From positions 62,001-126,000 of the forward strand of contig NHNW01000001.1 in NCBI GenBank assembly GCA_002786025.1: 64,000 nt of DNA, written 5' to 3'. The position numbers and the translations under genes were made by a program. Numbering within the stretch: the first letter of the stretch is position 1; each line of letters opens with the position of its first letter. This stretch comes from Zasmidium citrigriseum. Taxonomy: Eukaryota > Ascomycota > Dothideomycetes > Mycosphaerellales > Mycosphaerellaceae. A model generated the notes under the pieces. It did not search any database, was not told the origin of the DNA, and saw only the letters and a program-made list of their open reading frames with translations. This document shows positions 33,540 through 45,900 of this stretch, piece after piece.

Positions 33540-36500
33540 ACCTTATAAATTAGCTCCGCTTCCTTCGACTTAGTAGCGTTATTACTAGATAAGGACTATC
33601 TTATTCTACCCTATATACTAAAACCTTTAGTAAAATTATCGATAGATATTATATTACACTATATACTAGACTACGGATATACCGGGTATACTTTTATAGA
33701 CACTAACTTTACGTATACCTACGGTTTATCTATTATAGAACTTCTAGTACCCCGACGCCTTAAAGCGTTCGACGGCAACGCTATCGAGAACGTTACTTAC
33801 GTTACTCGCGCTACCCTTAAGATCTAAGGGTATCGCGAACCTATTTATTTCTACCTAACAAAGTTAGGTTATTACCTAATTATCCTCGGCCTACTATAGC
33901 TTAAGTAATATTCGCTACGGATACTCTAGAAGGATAACGTTATCCTCTTCGACTTAGACTTTTACAAGACGTAGTATAATCGACACTATTAATAAATCCG
34001 AGCTATAGGTATACTACCGCCGGCTCTAACTTAGATACGGACGTAGACTTAGACTTAGTTAGAGCTATAGATATAGCCTGTATACCTACTATAGCTTTCC
34101 GACTTAGAGTAATTAATAAGGAGCTACTAGAAGGTACGCGAACGATTATACTTACTACGTAGACTTTAGATATAGATATAGACCCCTCCGAGCCTACTTA
34201 TTACCGATATAGATACCGATAAAGCTACGCTATTACTATAGCCGCTACTACCGAAGAAACCTATCGCCCTAGCCGCTATAAAGGCCGCTAACGCCTTAAA
34301 TATCTACGCGATTTCTACTACCGCCTTTAATAAACTAACCCTATAGAAGGGTATAAGGATCTTCTTAGCCTCGCTTAGGGATATTAAAGAAGCTATACGA
34401 GCTAAGAAGAAGGTCGATCCGAAGGACCGATTACCTATAAAATAGTACTAGTATCTCGACGTGTTCTCGAAGGATAATACCTCTAAGCTTCTACCCTATC
34501 GCGGCGACGCGGATTATTATATTAACCTCGAAGAAGGTAAATAACCGTCGTATAGACCCCTATATTCGATATTATAATAGGAACTTAAAGTACTTCGTAA
34601 CTATCTAAAAGAGAACCTTAAGAAAGGATTTATCCGCTCTTCGTTATCGCTAGCCTTATCGCTAGTCCTATTTATAGATAAGCCTAGTAGTAGTCTACGC
34701 TTCTATATCGACTATCGCCGCCTTAACGATATTACGGTTAAGAACCGGTACCCTATACCCTTAATCTAGGAGACTCTTAGTCGTCTTAGTAAAGCTACTA
34801 TATATACTAAACTAGATATTATTAGAGCTTTTAACCGTATACGTATAGCGGAAGGTTATAAGTAGAAGATAGCTTTCAAGATACGATATAGCCTTTACGA
34901 GTACCTTATTATACCGTTTAGGCTTACTAACGCCCCTTCGTCCTTCTAGAACTATATAAACGACGCCCTTAGCCTATACCTCGACTCCTTCTATACCGCC
35001 TACCTCGATAATATTCTTATCTACTTAGAAGACCCTTAGTAACACGATAAACACGTACGCCTTATGCTTAAAGCGCTACGTAGAGCTAGCTTATAGTATA
35101 ATATTACTAAATTAGAATTTAAGGTTACTAAAACTAAATACCTAGGCTTAATTATTACTATAGAAGGTATCCGTATAGACTTGGAAAAAGTAGACGCTAT
35201 TAAGAACTAGCTAACCCCTTAGAATATAAAGGACGTATAGTTATTCCTCGGATTTGCTAGTTTTTATCGACGCTTTATTAGAGCCTACTTACGTATTACG
35301 AAACCTTTAACTAACGCGATAAAGAAGCTATCCGAAGGCGCGTCCTTCTATTAGATAGATTCCTATTAATAGGTATTCGATCTTATAAAGACCGCTTTCT
35401 TAGAAGAACCTACTTTAGCTATATACGACCTAGATCTTCCGATTATAGTTAAGACTAATACTTCCGACTATATTATAGCCGGTATACTATCGTAGCTATA
35501 TAAGAACGATATCTAGAAACCTATAGCCTACTTCTCGATAAAGATAAGCCCGGCTAAGTATAACTACGAGATTTATAATAAGGAACTACTAGCTATTATT
35601 AACGCCTTCGAGTAGTAGCGCCCTAAACTTAAGGGTTATCTATAGACTATTAAGGTCCTTACGGACTATCGTAACTTGGAATACTATATAACTACGAAAC
35701 AACTTAGCCGCCGTTAAGTATACTAGAGCGAGTTCTTAAGCCGCTTTAACTTCTAAATTACCTACTAGCTAGGTATGTAAGGAGCTAAACCTAATAGTCT
35801 TACTCGCCGCTCCGCTAACCTTCCTTCGTCTACCGACCCCTTAGATCCTCGTCTTCTAGCCTAATAGTAGACCGTCCTTAAACCTTATAATATCGACCTA
35901 TCTCTACGGCTCGCCGCTACCGCTAAAGTAGCCCCTAACGATACTCTACTACTTAATCCCTACGACCTATTCGACGGTATCCTCGCCGCTAGCCCTAACG
36001 ACTTACTTATCGCCGAGATAAAGTAATATTTAGCTAATAGTATAGCGCCTACGCGGAGTAGTACTACCTATACTATATCGCCCTCCGAATATAAGATAAG
36101 GGATAGAGACCTTCTTTATTATAGAGATTACCTATACGTACCCGATACCGACGTATTACGTATAAAAACCGTTTATCTATATTACTTAAACTACGCTACT
36201 AGACACCCCGGTAGGAACTACCTATACGAGCTCGTATTACGGCTCTACTTCTAGCCTAGTATACGCGAAGATATCGCTCGTTATATAGCTAACTATTTTA
36301 CCTATACCCGTACGACCGCTAGCCGTTAAGCTAAATATAGGTTATTACGCCCGCTACCTACGCTATCTACTCGCTAGTAGTATATTACGCTAGATTTTAT
36401 TATAGGTTTACCCTAGACCGTTAACGATAATAGCTCGGCCTCGTATAACGCTATTCTCGTTATCGTCGATAGGCTTACGAAGATAAAACACCTAATCCCT

Positions 36501-37490
36501 TTAGTATATAAAGGTAGTTAAGCCGACGCCGAGTATATAGTACGCCTCTTCTACGAGTATATATAGAGGCTATATAGGTTACCCGAGTCTATTACGTCCG
36601 ACCGTAGGCCGTAGTTTATCTCTACCTTCTAGAAGTCCTTCTACCGCTTAATAGGTATAGATCTTCGCCTTTCTATAGCTCGCTACCTCGAGACCGATAG
36701 CTAGATAGAGCGAGTAAATTCTATCGTTAAAGCCTACCTACGCGCCTTCGTTAACTATACCGGCGATAACTAGAACCGGTAGCTACTAGCCGCTAAGTTT
36801 ACTATAAATAGCTAAACCTTAGATAGTATAGGGATATCGCCCTTCTACGCTAACTATAGGTACTACCCTCGTATAGGAATCGAGCTACTAATACGTACGT
36901 CTAATACTAATACCGATACTACCGCCTAACGCTTCGTATAGTATATCTATAATATCTAGTAAGCCGCCGTCGTATAGCTACGCTAGTCTTAGTCGCTTAT
37001 AGAATACTAAACTAATAAGTACCGCCGCCCGGCGCTAGCTCTACGAGTTAGTAACGAAGTCTTCTTATTACTTAAAGGAATACCGACTAAGCGTAACGCT
37101 AAGTTTAAACTACGAAACTCCGGCCCCTATAGAGTTACTAAAGTAGTATCGCCTTATACCTATCGCCTAGACCTACCCGTATCTATAAGGATCTATAACG
37201 TCTTCTATATCGCCCTACTTACGCCGCTACTATACCGCCCTCCGATAACTAGCTAAGATAATAGTCTACTACCGCTAGTTAAGATCGACGGCGAGGAAGA
37301 GTTTAAAATTAAGTTAATCGTTAACGTACGGTTCTTTAGAAGTAAGTTCAAGTATAAAGTAAAGTAGCTTAGATATAATAACGCCGAGTAGACGGACCTT
37401 AAGGACGTTATATACGCCGCCGATACTATCGAGGACTTCTACTACCACTACCTAGCTAAGCCCCGCCTACCTACCCGTCTAGTTATCGCT
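33540..37490 (+). pseudogene. pol: E2 pol remnant (PR-RT-RH-IN-chromodomain)
   Basis: Protease: L-D-Y-G-Y-T-G-Y-T-F-I-D near 33668, where Cys is lost. [16 protein letters not shown] near 34695, and Y-L-D-N at 35001-35012, where the second catalytic Asp has become Asn. RNase [13 protein letters not shown] near 35570. Integrase zinc-binding region near 36190-36330, T-L-D-F-I-I-G-L-P near 36390, V-D-R-L-T-K and later T-S-D-R-R-P-Q-F near 36597. A chromodomain-like segment with F-R-S-K-F-K-Y-K-V-K lies at about 37300-37470, as in chromoviruses. RIP stops throughout; boundaries approximate. Confidence 0.88.
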
Positions 37491-37536
37491 ACGATCCGCC
37501 TAGCGGTATCGACGGCGTCGTGGACGCCGCTATTTA

Positions 37537-37549
37537 AGGGGGGGGGTAG
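37537..37549 (+). promoter_or_regulatory. E2 polypurine tract
   Basis: A run of nine G within aagggggggggta directly precedes the 3' LTR. Confidence 0.85.
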
Positions 37550-37745
37550 TATTATAGATCGTAGCGCCTAGGATTAGGTCTACGTAGATCTAAGCACGGC
37601 TACGTACACGTAATTACGGTTACGTAACCTAGCTAGCTAGCCTAACTTCCTTTCGTCTCGTCTTTAGCTTCTTCCTTCTTTACGCCTCGTTAGCCTAGTT
37701 ACGAGTATCTATTAGATTTATTTACTTATTACTCGTTCCTTAATA
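37550..37745 (+). repeat. E2 3' LTR (196 bp)
   Basis: Same start and end as the 5' copy. It retains aagcacggctacgtacacg, slightly less RIP-altered than the 5' LTR. Confidence 0.92.
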
Positions 37746-38491
37746 GTTTTAAGCTCTATAATCTTAACGAAGTCCTTTAGGTTAGATCTCTTAGCCTAGT
37801 ATTATATAATAGCGATTCCTTTCTCTATAAACGTCTAGCTAAAGTTCGCCTTCGCGACGATCTTATCTAAGTACTTCTATATTAAGCGTACCTCTCGTAG
37901 TATTATTCGTACGCTCTAGTAATCGAGCGCTAGTATATAGACTACGAGGAGGTTATAGGCTTCTTCTAAAGTTAACTCCCTAATATCCTTATTAGTTAGC
38001 TCCTATAATTCCCTTATCCTTAGGCGCGCTATTACGTCCTAGTAAGATATATTAAGGGAGCGAGAGTCTAAAATCTATAGAGTAGCTTTCTACTAGCTTA
38101 GAGGTATCGACGCGGTATCGTTAGTTCCTACTTATATCTCTTCTAACTTAGCTTAGGTAAAGTATTAGCGTAGATAAGCGCGGCGGATAAGTAGATTAGG
38201 TACTAGAGTTTAGTAGTACTTACGCTCTATCTAGTCGACTTATATAAGCTTAATTTATATTAGTAGCTTCTTTAGGCTAGCCTAGCGACTATTATATTCC
38301 GAGTAGAAGTATTAGAGGTTAGTATTAATCTCGAGAATAGCGAAGTTATACTAACGTATACGGCCCTATATATAGTATAGAAGTCTTATCTTAAGAGGTA
38401 AGGAGATTCTTACTATTAAGAGCTCGTTAACGCGCTCGTAGTATATAGTATAGGTAATATATCTCTAGTCCGTCTCTAGAAGCTCTAAGGC
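37746..38491 (-). pseudogene. E4 extra ORF, middle segment between E2 and E3
   Basis: This is E4 sequence trapped between the two insertions. It carries the decamer at 38106 followed by gttagttcc, matching 39686 of E3, where the sense frame reads T-N-D-T-A-S-I in both elements. The last five bases, AAGGC, are the target duplication of E3. Confidence 0.65.
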
Positions 38492-38587
38492 TGCTAGGAT
38501 CCGAAGGTAACTCTTATGTGTTGTTATTATTATATGAAGCTATCTAGGCTGTAGCTACGAACTTAAGAAGTAGTTGCTTCCGTAATA
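38492..38587 (-). repeat. E3 3' LTR (96 bp), RIP-altered
   Basis: On + it starts tgctaggatccgaagg and ends ttgcttccgtaata. About eleven positions differ from the other LTR; ten are C to T or G to A in CA/TG context on this copy. Confidence 0.93.
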
Positions 38588-38600
38588 AATCCCCCCGGCC
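38588..38600 (-). promoter_or_regulatory. E3 polypurine tract
   Basis: On + aatccccccggcc, hence GGCCGGGGGGATT on the coding strand immediately before the 3' LTR. Confidence 0.8.
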
Positions 38601-38700
38601 TCCGAAAATCTCTCGGCCCTAAGAGTGTCTAGCTATAGACCCGTGTACTAAACTTAATGTAATAAACATGCCTTCCTATTATCGCAATCTTAACGTTAGG

Positions 38701-41700
38701 TCAACTTCTCCTCCGGTGTCTAAGCTAAGCTAGGTCGCCGGGGCGAGGCTATCGACGTAAGCTTACTATGTTTTACAAACTATATTACTCTTTAAGTCGG
38801 CCTCCTCCGAATGCCTCGATATTATCTTCTATCGATAGTGGCTCTAGGATGTCTAGGGCGTTATCCGTTACCGTTATAGGCGCGTCCGCCTAACGTGTAC
38901 CGTTTAAATCGAGCTAGTAGTTAATATCGGCTAGATGCTCTATTACCTACTGCTCTATATAACGTACTAGTAAGACTATTTTGCCGGTAAGTCCTTCGTC
39001 GTAGTTAAGCATATTTAGAATATCCGCTACGCGTTCTCTCGCGGTTACTAGTACAGTAGGGTCGGGCTTCGGCGTGTACTCGTGGAATTCGTAAACTACG
39101 ACTACGGTCTTTATCCGTATGTTATTAGTTATCCGGCTGTACTAGTCTTGCGGCTACGGCGTCCCGAACCATGTAGCTACTTCGTCGGAGAGCTAGTCCT
39201 AGTCTACCTCGTAGCGGTACAAGTTGTTTAGAAAGGTTAGGTAGGCTACCTAATTTGTAGCTTAACTAGTAGCTGTCGACGTAACGGTGTTAGCTCCGAG
39301 GCTAGTATAGATACTCTAATTTATAACTTCCACGATCGGGAGCTAGCGAATTATGTCGGATTAGTTGCGCTAGTTGTTAATTACGAGCCGAGTCTTCCTA
39401 TTAATGTAGCTTTCGATGCCGGCTATAGTTATTAGGCCGTTAATAGCTCGGTTAAGCGGTTCTATTATGTCCGGCGGCTAACGCTTTGCCTAGAACTCGA
39501 AGATAGGGAAATACTCGCCTAGAAGCACCTTTGCTTAGTCTAGTATAGTTACTTTATCGTAACCCTCTAGTACTAAAACTCTTATGTCTTTAGCTTTGGA
39601 AAGCGCTACTATACGTTCGGTCCGCATGTCCTCGGTTAAGGATTCCTCGGTGCCTCGCATTATAACCATCTATTAAGTTGCACCTATCGACGCGGTGTCG
39701 TTAGTTCTAACTCCTAACTCCTAGAGCTGTTTTTAGGTGTAGTAACGCCGAGCTAATGTACGCTCTATAACATACTTAGCGAGCGGGTTCTACTTAAAGT
39801 ATCGTAGGAGGAAGGTTAATAGAACCGTCTTCTAGTTGAGCTTAATACGCGCCTCGTATTCGCGCACGAAGAATATTAAGCTCGCGTTCTCTTGCGGAAT
39901 AGGGTAGACATAGTTACCTATCTTCTTATTCGTATAAGCGATAATTCGTATCTAAAGCGCTAAGTCGACCTCGTACTATAGTATACTATCGACGCGGTCC
40001 TTATAGCTGTTCTTAGTAATCTAACTCCGATCTTAGTGCAGGATTTCCTTCGCCGTAGTTGCGTAGCTATTCCTACTACTCTTAAATACTATACGAGCGT
40101 CGAAAATTTCGGGGCGGCTTGTAACTAGGCGTATGTCTCTATTGTATCGCTTAATAGCTTCCTTACGCTTTCTAAACTCGCCGTCGAATTTCGCGACGGA
40201 AGCCTTTAGTGCTTCTTTAACTATCTATCGGGTCTTGTCGAAGAGCTTTACTATTCGGCCGGTCTAATAGTTTCGAATTGGAGTAGGCCAAGCCACCTAT
40301 ACGGTAACGTTGCCTTATAAGTTATCGAGGTCCTAAATCTTGTCGCGTAGGGCGTCGATGTTAGACTATAGTTAAGCCGCCTCCTCTTTCGCCTTCTACG
40401 CCTTCTCTTCGCGGCTACTTAACTTCTTCGGCGCACCTAGTAGAAAGTTACTGTTAGGATCGTCTATATCGATACCTTCGTCTACATCCTCGTTAATCGG
40501 CTCCTCGTCTAGATTAGGTTAAACCTTAGCCTTGCCTTTAGAGTCGATCTTCCTCTTCTTTACGGGAGCTATCGACGTAACCTTATTAGCTTTAGGTGCT
40601 TTGCCTAGGCCTTCGCGCGCCGGAGGCTCGGTCTTAGTAACTCGAAGCGTCTTCTTCTTCAACTCGTAGAACTGGACTAGGACATTTACAGGTCCCGGTA
40701 TCGCTAGTCTATCGGGGTATAATATACCGAGTAGGTCGATAAGAACGACCTAGTAAGATGTCGTGAACTACGACAGGCTTATTATAAAGGTAGTAAACTT
40801 GTTAACGAAGATAGGAGGCAAGTTTCCGTTATTATCTTGCTAGAGCGGTCTCTACGTAATGTATAGGATAAGTTAATAGACTTAGCTCACCTAGATCTAG
40901 CGGCGCTTATTATCTAAGGTAGTCTAATCCTTATCGCTTCCTTCCCGAGCTTTACTAAGGATAGACTTAACGATACGTCGGGCGATAGGCGCGCTCTTGT
41001 CTTAGGCTATCTTTTTATCGTCGGGTAAGATCGCATCGATAAAAGGGCTAAAGGCTCTCTAAAGAAACTACATGCTTATAAACTCGTATACGGCCTAGCC
41101 TTCGGTATTAAAGTACGTAAAGAGGTAGGTAAGTATATAGTAGCCTTTAGCGCTGTCTATTATACCGTTTCGGGTAAAGAGGACCTAGCGCTCGTATGTT
41201 AGGGTGTCGAACTCCCTACGTAATAAACAAAGTTCGTAGAAGGCGGTAGCTTCGTCGTTTACTATAAATCCCTTCGTAGTAAGCTTAAGATCGTCTCCCT
41301 TAGCGACTTTATCGCTAATCTCGGTAATTAATAGTAGAGCTCGAGCGTCGCTCTTCTTATAGAAGTAGGTAGCTTCCTTAAAGGCTATCGACGCGGGCTT
41401 ATTAGATTTGTCTATCTAGTATTCGTCTGGAAACGTCTATCCGGTCGGTAAGTAGACCTTCTTAATTAGCGCTAGAGCTAGGCGCTACTTTACTACGCTA
41501 TAGTAGGTGTCTTCCTTATCCTAAGAGGCCTAGTTAGTTTTCAAGTTCTTAATGTTAAGGTGGTCCTTAATAGCGACGCTAACGGGGTGGGTTTTAAACT
41601 CTCTATAGAACTCCCGTAATGTTAGGCTAAGTTTAGCTCGTGCTTACATATCCGTAATAAAGGTGTCGACCTCCTTTAGCTCCTTCTCGTAGTCTATAAC

Positions 41701-42465
41701 GTTCTTTTCCAACGTCTTATTCTTCTTATCTACCTTTAGCTTCTTCTTAGCCTACTTAACTTTATCTTTTATCTACGCCTAGTACTAGCGCGCCTAATTC
41801 CACTATATGTATATCCGCCTCTACGGTACTACTAGTAGGTCGGTCGCATGTCTACCGATCTTATACGTTAGATTGTCCTAGTTAAGTATCGTAGTACGCT
41901 TGTCCGGCTTAGGGGTAGCTAGATAGAAGGGTTCTTTAAGTTTAGTCGCACCGCTAGCGACTTGCTTCTTTAAGGTTCGATCCCTCGCGTATAGGGTATT
42001 AAGCTATCGCGTAGTAGCGCCTCTAAGATCGGGTGCTCCGCCTTTATCGTAGGCTTCTAGGACTCGCTTATCGATGTAGTCGGCGTCGTTAGGATAGATA
42101 CCTTCGTAGTAGGAAGGATAGGGGCGGATCTCGACTATACCGTATTTTAGTATATAGTCCTTAGGGTCGAAATCGTCCTTCTCCTATGCCTTATCTTATT
42201 TACCTTATAAATACTTCTCTTAGCTCTCCTTTGCTACGTTAGCCTCCTTCTAGGCCTTAGTTACTCTAGTATAGGCTACTTCCTTCGTAGCTTTCAAATC
42301 GGCATTATATTTCTTAAAGCGATCGATAATCGACGTACGCCCGGAAGGTTTCGCGGCCTCGCCGTTAGTATTGTCTCCTACTTGGGCCTCGTTAGAGTTA
42401 TCGCCTATATCGCCGTCGGTTTCGCCTTTAGCGGCTTTCCTCTTCGGAGCCTTCTTAGGAGGCAT
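38701..42465 (-). pseudogene. E3 extra ORF (ORF3), 1,254 codons, unknown function
   Basis: One frame runs from ATG at 42465 to TGA at 38701. Reading it codon by codon, every internal stop is TAG or TAA, as RIP makes from CAG, CAA or TGG. The only in-frame TGA is the terminal one, which RIP does not create from CA/TG steps. The N-terminus is basic, M-P-P-K-K-A-P-K-R-K-A-A-K, resembling a nuclear localisation signal. A Lys/Glu coiled-coil-like segment lies near 41.70-41.75 kb, a second basic patch P-V-K-K-R-K at about 40.55 kb, then an acidic D-E-G-I-D-I-D-D and another charged helix. No transmembrane segment is apparent, so an envelope protein is unlikely. I recognise no family. E4 has a related frame, with PNKKKRKS near 54.32 kb and a shared V-(L/I)-D-L-L-x-I-L-Y-P block, which argues for real coding function. 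It starts one base after the stop of the short ORF upstream. Confidence 0.8.
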
Positions 42466-42466
42466 T

Positions 42467-42847
42467 TTAGCCTATAAAGTCGGAGTTAATAAAGGCGTCG
42501 CGGTCGTTTCCGAGTAGGTTCTTATCGCCGAACTTTTACTAAAAGAGCTCGTAGACGGTAGTGTTCTAGCGCTTACGGTATTTACGGATCTCCTACGTAG
42601 TTCTCGGCTCTTCCTTACGCTAGCGCTTTTCGCCGCTAATTCCGACGTCTTTATATAGCTGGATCTCTTCGTCGATCTTCTTTTGCGCCGCTTCCTCGCG
42701 ACGGCGGCGCTCGGCTTAGGTAAGTCGCTACTCTTCGATAAGTTGTCCGAGGTTTAGCTACTTCGGTAGAAGGATCGGCTAGTCTAATATGTCTCGCGGT
42801 AGGTAGTAATTAGGGTGTCGTAGATCTATAAGGCGAAGTAGTAAACG
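42467..42847 (-). pseudogene. Short basic ORF just upstream of ORF3
   Basis: A frame of at least 127 codons ends at TAA 42467-42469, one nucleotide before the ORF3 ATG (TAAAATG). It reads L-I-E-E, then A-E-R-R-R-R-E-E-A-A-Q-K-K-I-D-E-E-I, a charged helix, and ends N-S-D-F-I-G. Interruptions are RIP-type. Upstream of 42847 a protein-like reading continues in a different frame (D-S-D-V-D-L-N-T-V-Y-Y-F), so a frameshift mutation or a short intron may separate its N-terminal part. The stop-start arrangement suggests coupled termination and reinitiation for ORF3. Function unknown. Confidence 0.5.
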
Positions 42848-42949
42848 GTGTTAAGGTCGACGTCGCTGTCGCTATCGCCGGGCCGTACCGTAGTAAACAA
42901 ACAAACGCCGTCTCGTAATCGCGTAATAATGTAAGTTAGGAGGTAAGAG

Positions 42950-45900
42950 TAAAAATAATAATGCATATCTAAGCTATTCCTCTAACGTTAGGTCGATAAC
43001 CTCTAAGCTATCTTATAGAGCTATTATGTAAAGCAACGCTAGTAGAAACTACTATCTAGTGCTCGTAAGATACGAGGTAGACAATATTAACGAGGAAACC
43101 TAGTGCGTCTTCTCGATGTCTACGTTAGGCTATCGTGGACGGCCTTAAGGTTCGCTTATTATCGCGCGGCTTATAGAAGTAATTCACCGGGATCTCATAC
43201 TACTAGATATCCTCCGCCGAAATGCTAGATAGTCTTACAACAAGCTTGTTGCGCTCGAAGACGTCCTATATGTCCTAGTTAAGGCTCTCTAGGTCCCCGT
43301 TCTCGCCGGTAGCTATCGACGTAACGGTATTAGGCGAGCGGTTCCGAGACTGTAGGCGGTCTACGCGTTCTAGTATAGATTCGCTCTCGTCTCTAGAGTC
43401 GTTCGTCTTAGCGACTAAAGGTTCTATTACTTAGGTAGTGCTAAGCTCCTTCGTAGCGTCTTACTAGAACTACTTAGTTACTTCGGCTTTTGTAATAGGT
43501 AGGTAAGCCCGGTACATAGGTTTCTTCGTAGTAAGCTTCTTCTTATACTTCATCGTCTTCTCGATCTCGTTAAAACTTATTACTAAGCCTTTACAATTCT
43601 CGAGGAGCTAATCTTCGTCCAGCTATTTATTGAAAATCGGCGGGAAGTCTTGCTATCGTATAAGATATTAAATCCTGTCTCTAGTCTTGCGTTTAGCTAG
43701 AATTGCCTAGACTACCGTAGGCTCCTAGAACTCGTTCGCGTCGATAACGTTAGCTAGGTAATGTCGCGGGCGATTGAATAGATCTCCTTCGGCCGGTACT
43801 AGCTCGAGTATAGCAACTAAGATTACTAGATGAATGCCCTTTAAGTTGTACGGAATGTCGAGTCGATATACGAGGTTACCGACTCTTTCGGTAACTATAA
43901 AAGGACCTTCTCGCTAATATCCCTATTTATAGTGTTCGCTAGCGATCTCGTAGCCCTTATAGAGCTTAAGGAACACCTTGTCTCCGACCTTAAAGGTAAT
44001 CCTCTTATACTTGGAGTCGTAGTAGTCTTTAGCTATCGTATTTGCAAATGTAATAGCCTTATTAGCTTAGTTACAGTATTACTGTCGGAGCTTACGGAAG
44101 TCTTCTCGTAGGAGGTCTTAAAGAGCTACGAAGGCGTCCGCGTTTAGATCGAAACCGAAATAGTATCGGTCTAGTAAGATCCCTATTACGGCATTTAGCG
44201 CTAAGTTAAGGAAGGATGTTAAGGAAGGCAGAATATCCGTCTATACTACGCCTAGGTGCTATAAGACGAAGAACCGAATCGCTTGTTCGACAGTTTAGTT
44301 AGTACGCTCGCTCTAACTATCCGTCTATATATAATAAGCGGTACTAGTAAGAAGCTCGTAATTAAGGAGCTGCATTATCCTTTTAAAGAAGGTGCTTAAC
44401 TACTTTAGATTACGGTTAGAGATCTACATCGCTAGTATAGCCTAACTACGCTCCTATATAGCCGTAAGCTAAGCATCCGCCTATTCTTTCGCATCCTACG
44501 TCGATCGCCCTACTACTAGTAGAATACGCTTAGAGCGTTTGTAGGTAATAGTAAGTAGTACGTTAAATCTATCCTTAGTGCCTAGCAGGTGGGTAATAAA
44601 GTCGGCTACGACAACTACTATAGGAGTTAGATCTAGGAGATCGATAGGGTTAAGAAAGCCGAACGGTAGGTAGCGAAGGGTCTAGAGGTTTTAGTATACC
44701 TTACAATGCCGGATGTACTTCTTTAAGCGGCGTACGCACTTTCTAATATATAGGGAAGCTAATATGCGTTTATATACCCTATAGAATCCGTAATAGTGTC
44801 TGTTATTATAGGCTATCTCGAAAATAGCGTAATCTAGATAGGTGGGAATGTATAGTCTTAAATAGCTAGTATTCGGATCGATGTAGAAAATAAGGCTATC
44901 CTTAAGGAAGAAGCGAAGTCCCTCCAACCGTATCGCGTCGATCTCTAGCTCTGCCTCTACCGAGAGCGTCTTCTAGAGCTTGTCGGGCGCTAATAACTTC
45001 TAGCCCTTCTAGCGAAGGCTAGTAGCGAAGGTTTTGTCCTTAACTTTACGCCTGGAGCTATCGACGCGAGTCTATAAAGCTCTTGCTTCGGGTGTCCGGA
45101 CTTAGTAGTTATGTTAAGGATCTTGGGGTTAAAGATTCTTAGCGACCGCTTCCTCCCCTTGTCGGTCGTATAAAGCCTTAAGGATCTAGTAAAGGCGTCG
45201 CTACTACTTGTTAGACTAATATCCCTCTCGAACTCTGTCCTTAAACTCGTTAGAGATAGATATTAAGGTTGTAGCATAGTTGTAAGGAATCTTTATGTCG
45301 TTAAGCTAAACCGAGAAGTAAGGTTCTCCGCTATCGCCCTTAACCTCGACTAAGAATGTCTCCGCTAAAGGAGTAGCATCGTACTATACCGCGTACGCGG
45401 GAATGTTATTAAGCGCACTACTATTAAGGTCTTTAGCCTTATCTGGATCTCGGTAGCCTTTTAAGCGACTAAGAGCGTCCGGGACAATGTGGATCTAGCT
45501 AGGTCGATAGAGTACCTCTAGATTTAAGAACTATAATAGGTATACGGAGTTGTCGATAAGCCTATAGTTTAGCTTGTCCGTTAAGACGGTTCTTGCGATA
45601 TACGACTTTTTAGCAATTGCTATAACGGCGGCGTAATCTATAAAGAGGTACACTTTCGGCGTAGTATCGATTATATAGCGGAACTTCTTTACGGCCTATA
45701 CTACGCCGGCTATTTCCAACTCTATCGGCTAGTACCTCGACTCTATACTAGTTAAGGCATAAGACTCGAATGCGATAACCTAGACTTTCGATATAGGAAA
45801 GCTTTTAGACCTCTTCAACTAAGTTGTTACGTCTACGAAGTCTTCTATCGTATTATCCTTTCGGTAATAGGCTTCTAGCTATTTTATGTCTAGCGCTAGA

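Larger units (their letters stand above)
31384..37745 (+). mobile_element. E2: full-length Ty3/gypsy retrotransposon inserted in E4
   Basis: A 6,362-bp element with two 196-bp LTRs, starting tatta (TGTTA before RIP) and ending ccttaata. Gag with zinc knuckle, protease, RT, RNase H, integrase and a chromodomain-like tail follow in order on +. The polypurine tract is directly before the 3' LTR. Some CA/TG survive, so it is less mutated than E1 and E4 but more than the 5' part of E3. No perfect target duplication is seen (tattt against gtttt). It lies opposite to the orientation of its host element E4. Confidence 0.92.

Noticed and set aside
31379..37750. Perfect target duplication around E2
   Set aside because: Flanks tattt and gtttt agree at only three of five positions; the insertion is supported by the LTRs and by E4 continuity instead.
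38701..42465. ORF3 as an envelope-like gene
   Set aside because: No signal peptide or hydrophobic membrane segments were seen; the protein is basic and charged throughout.
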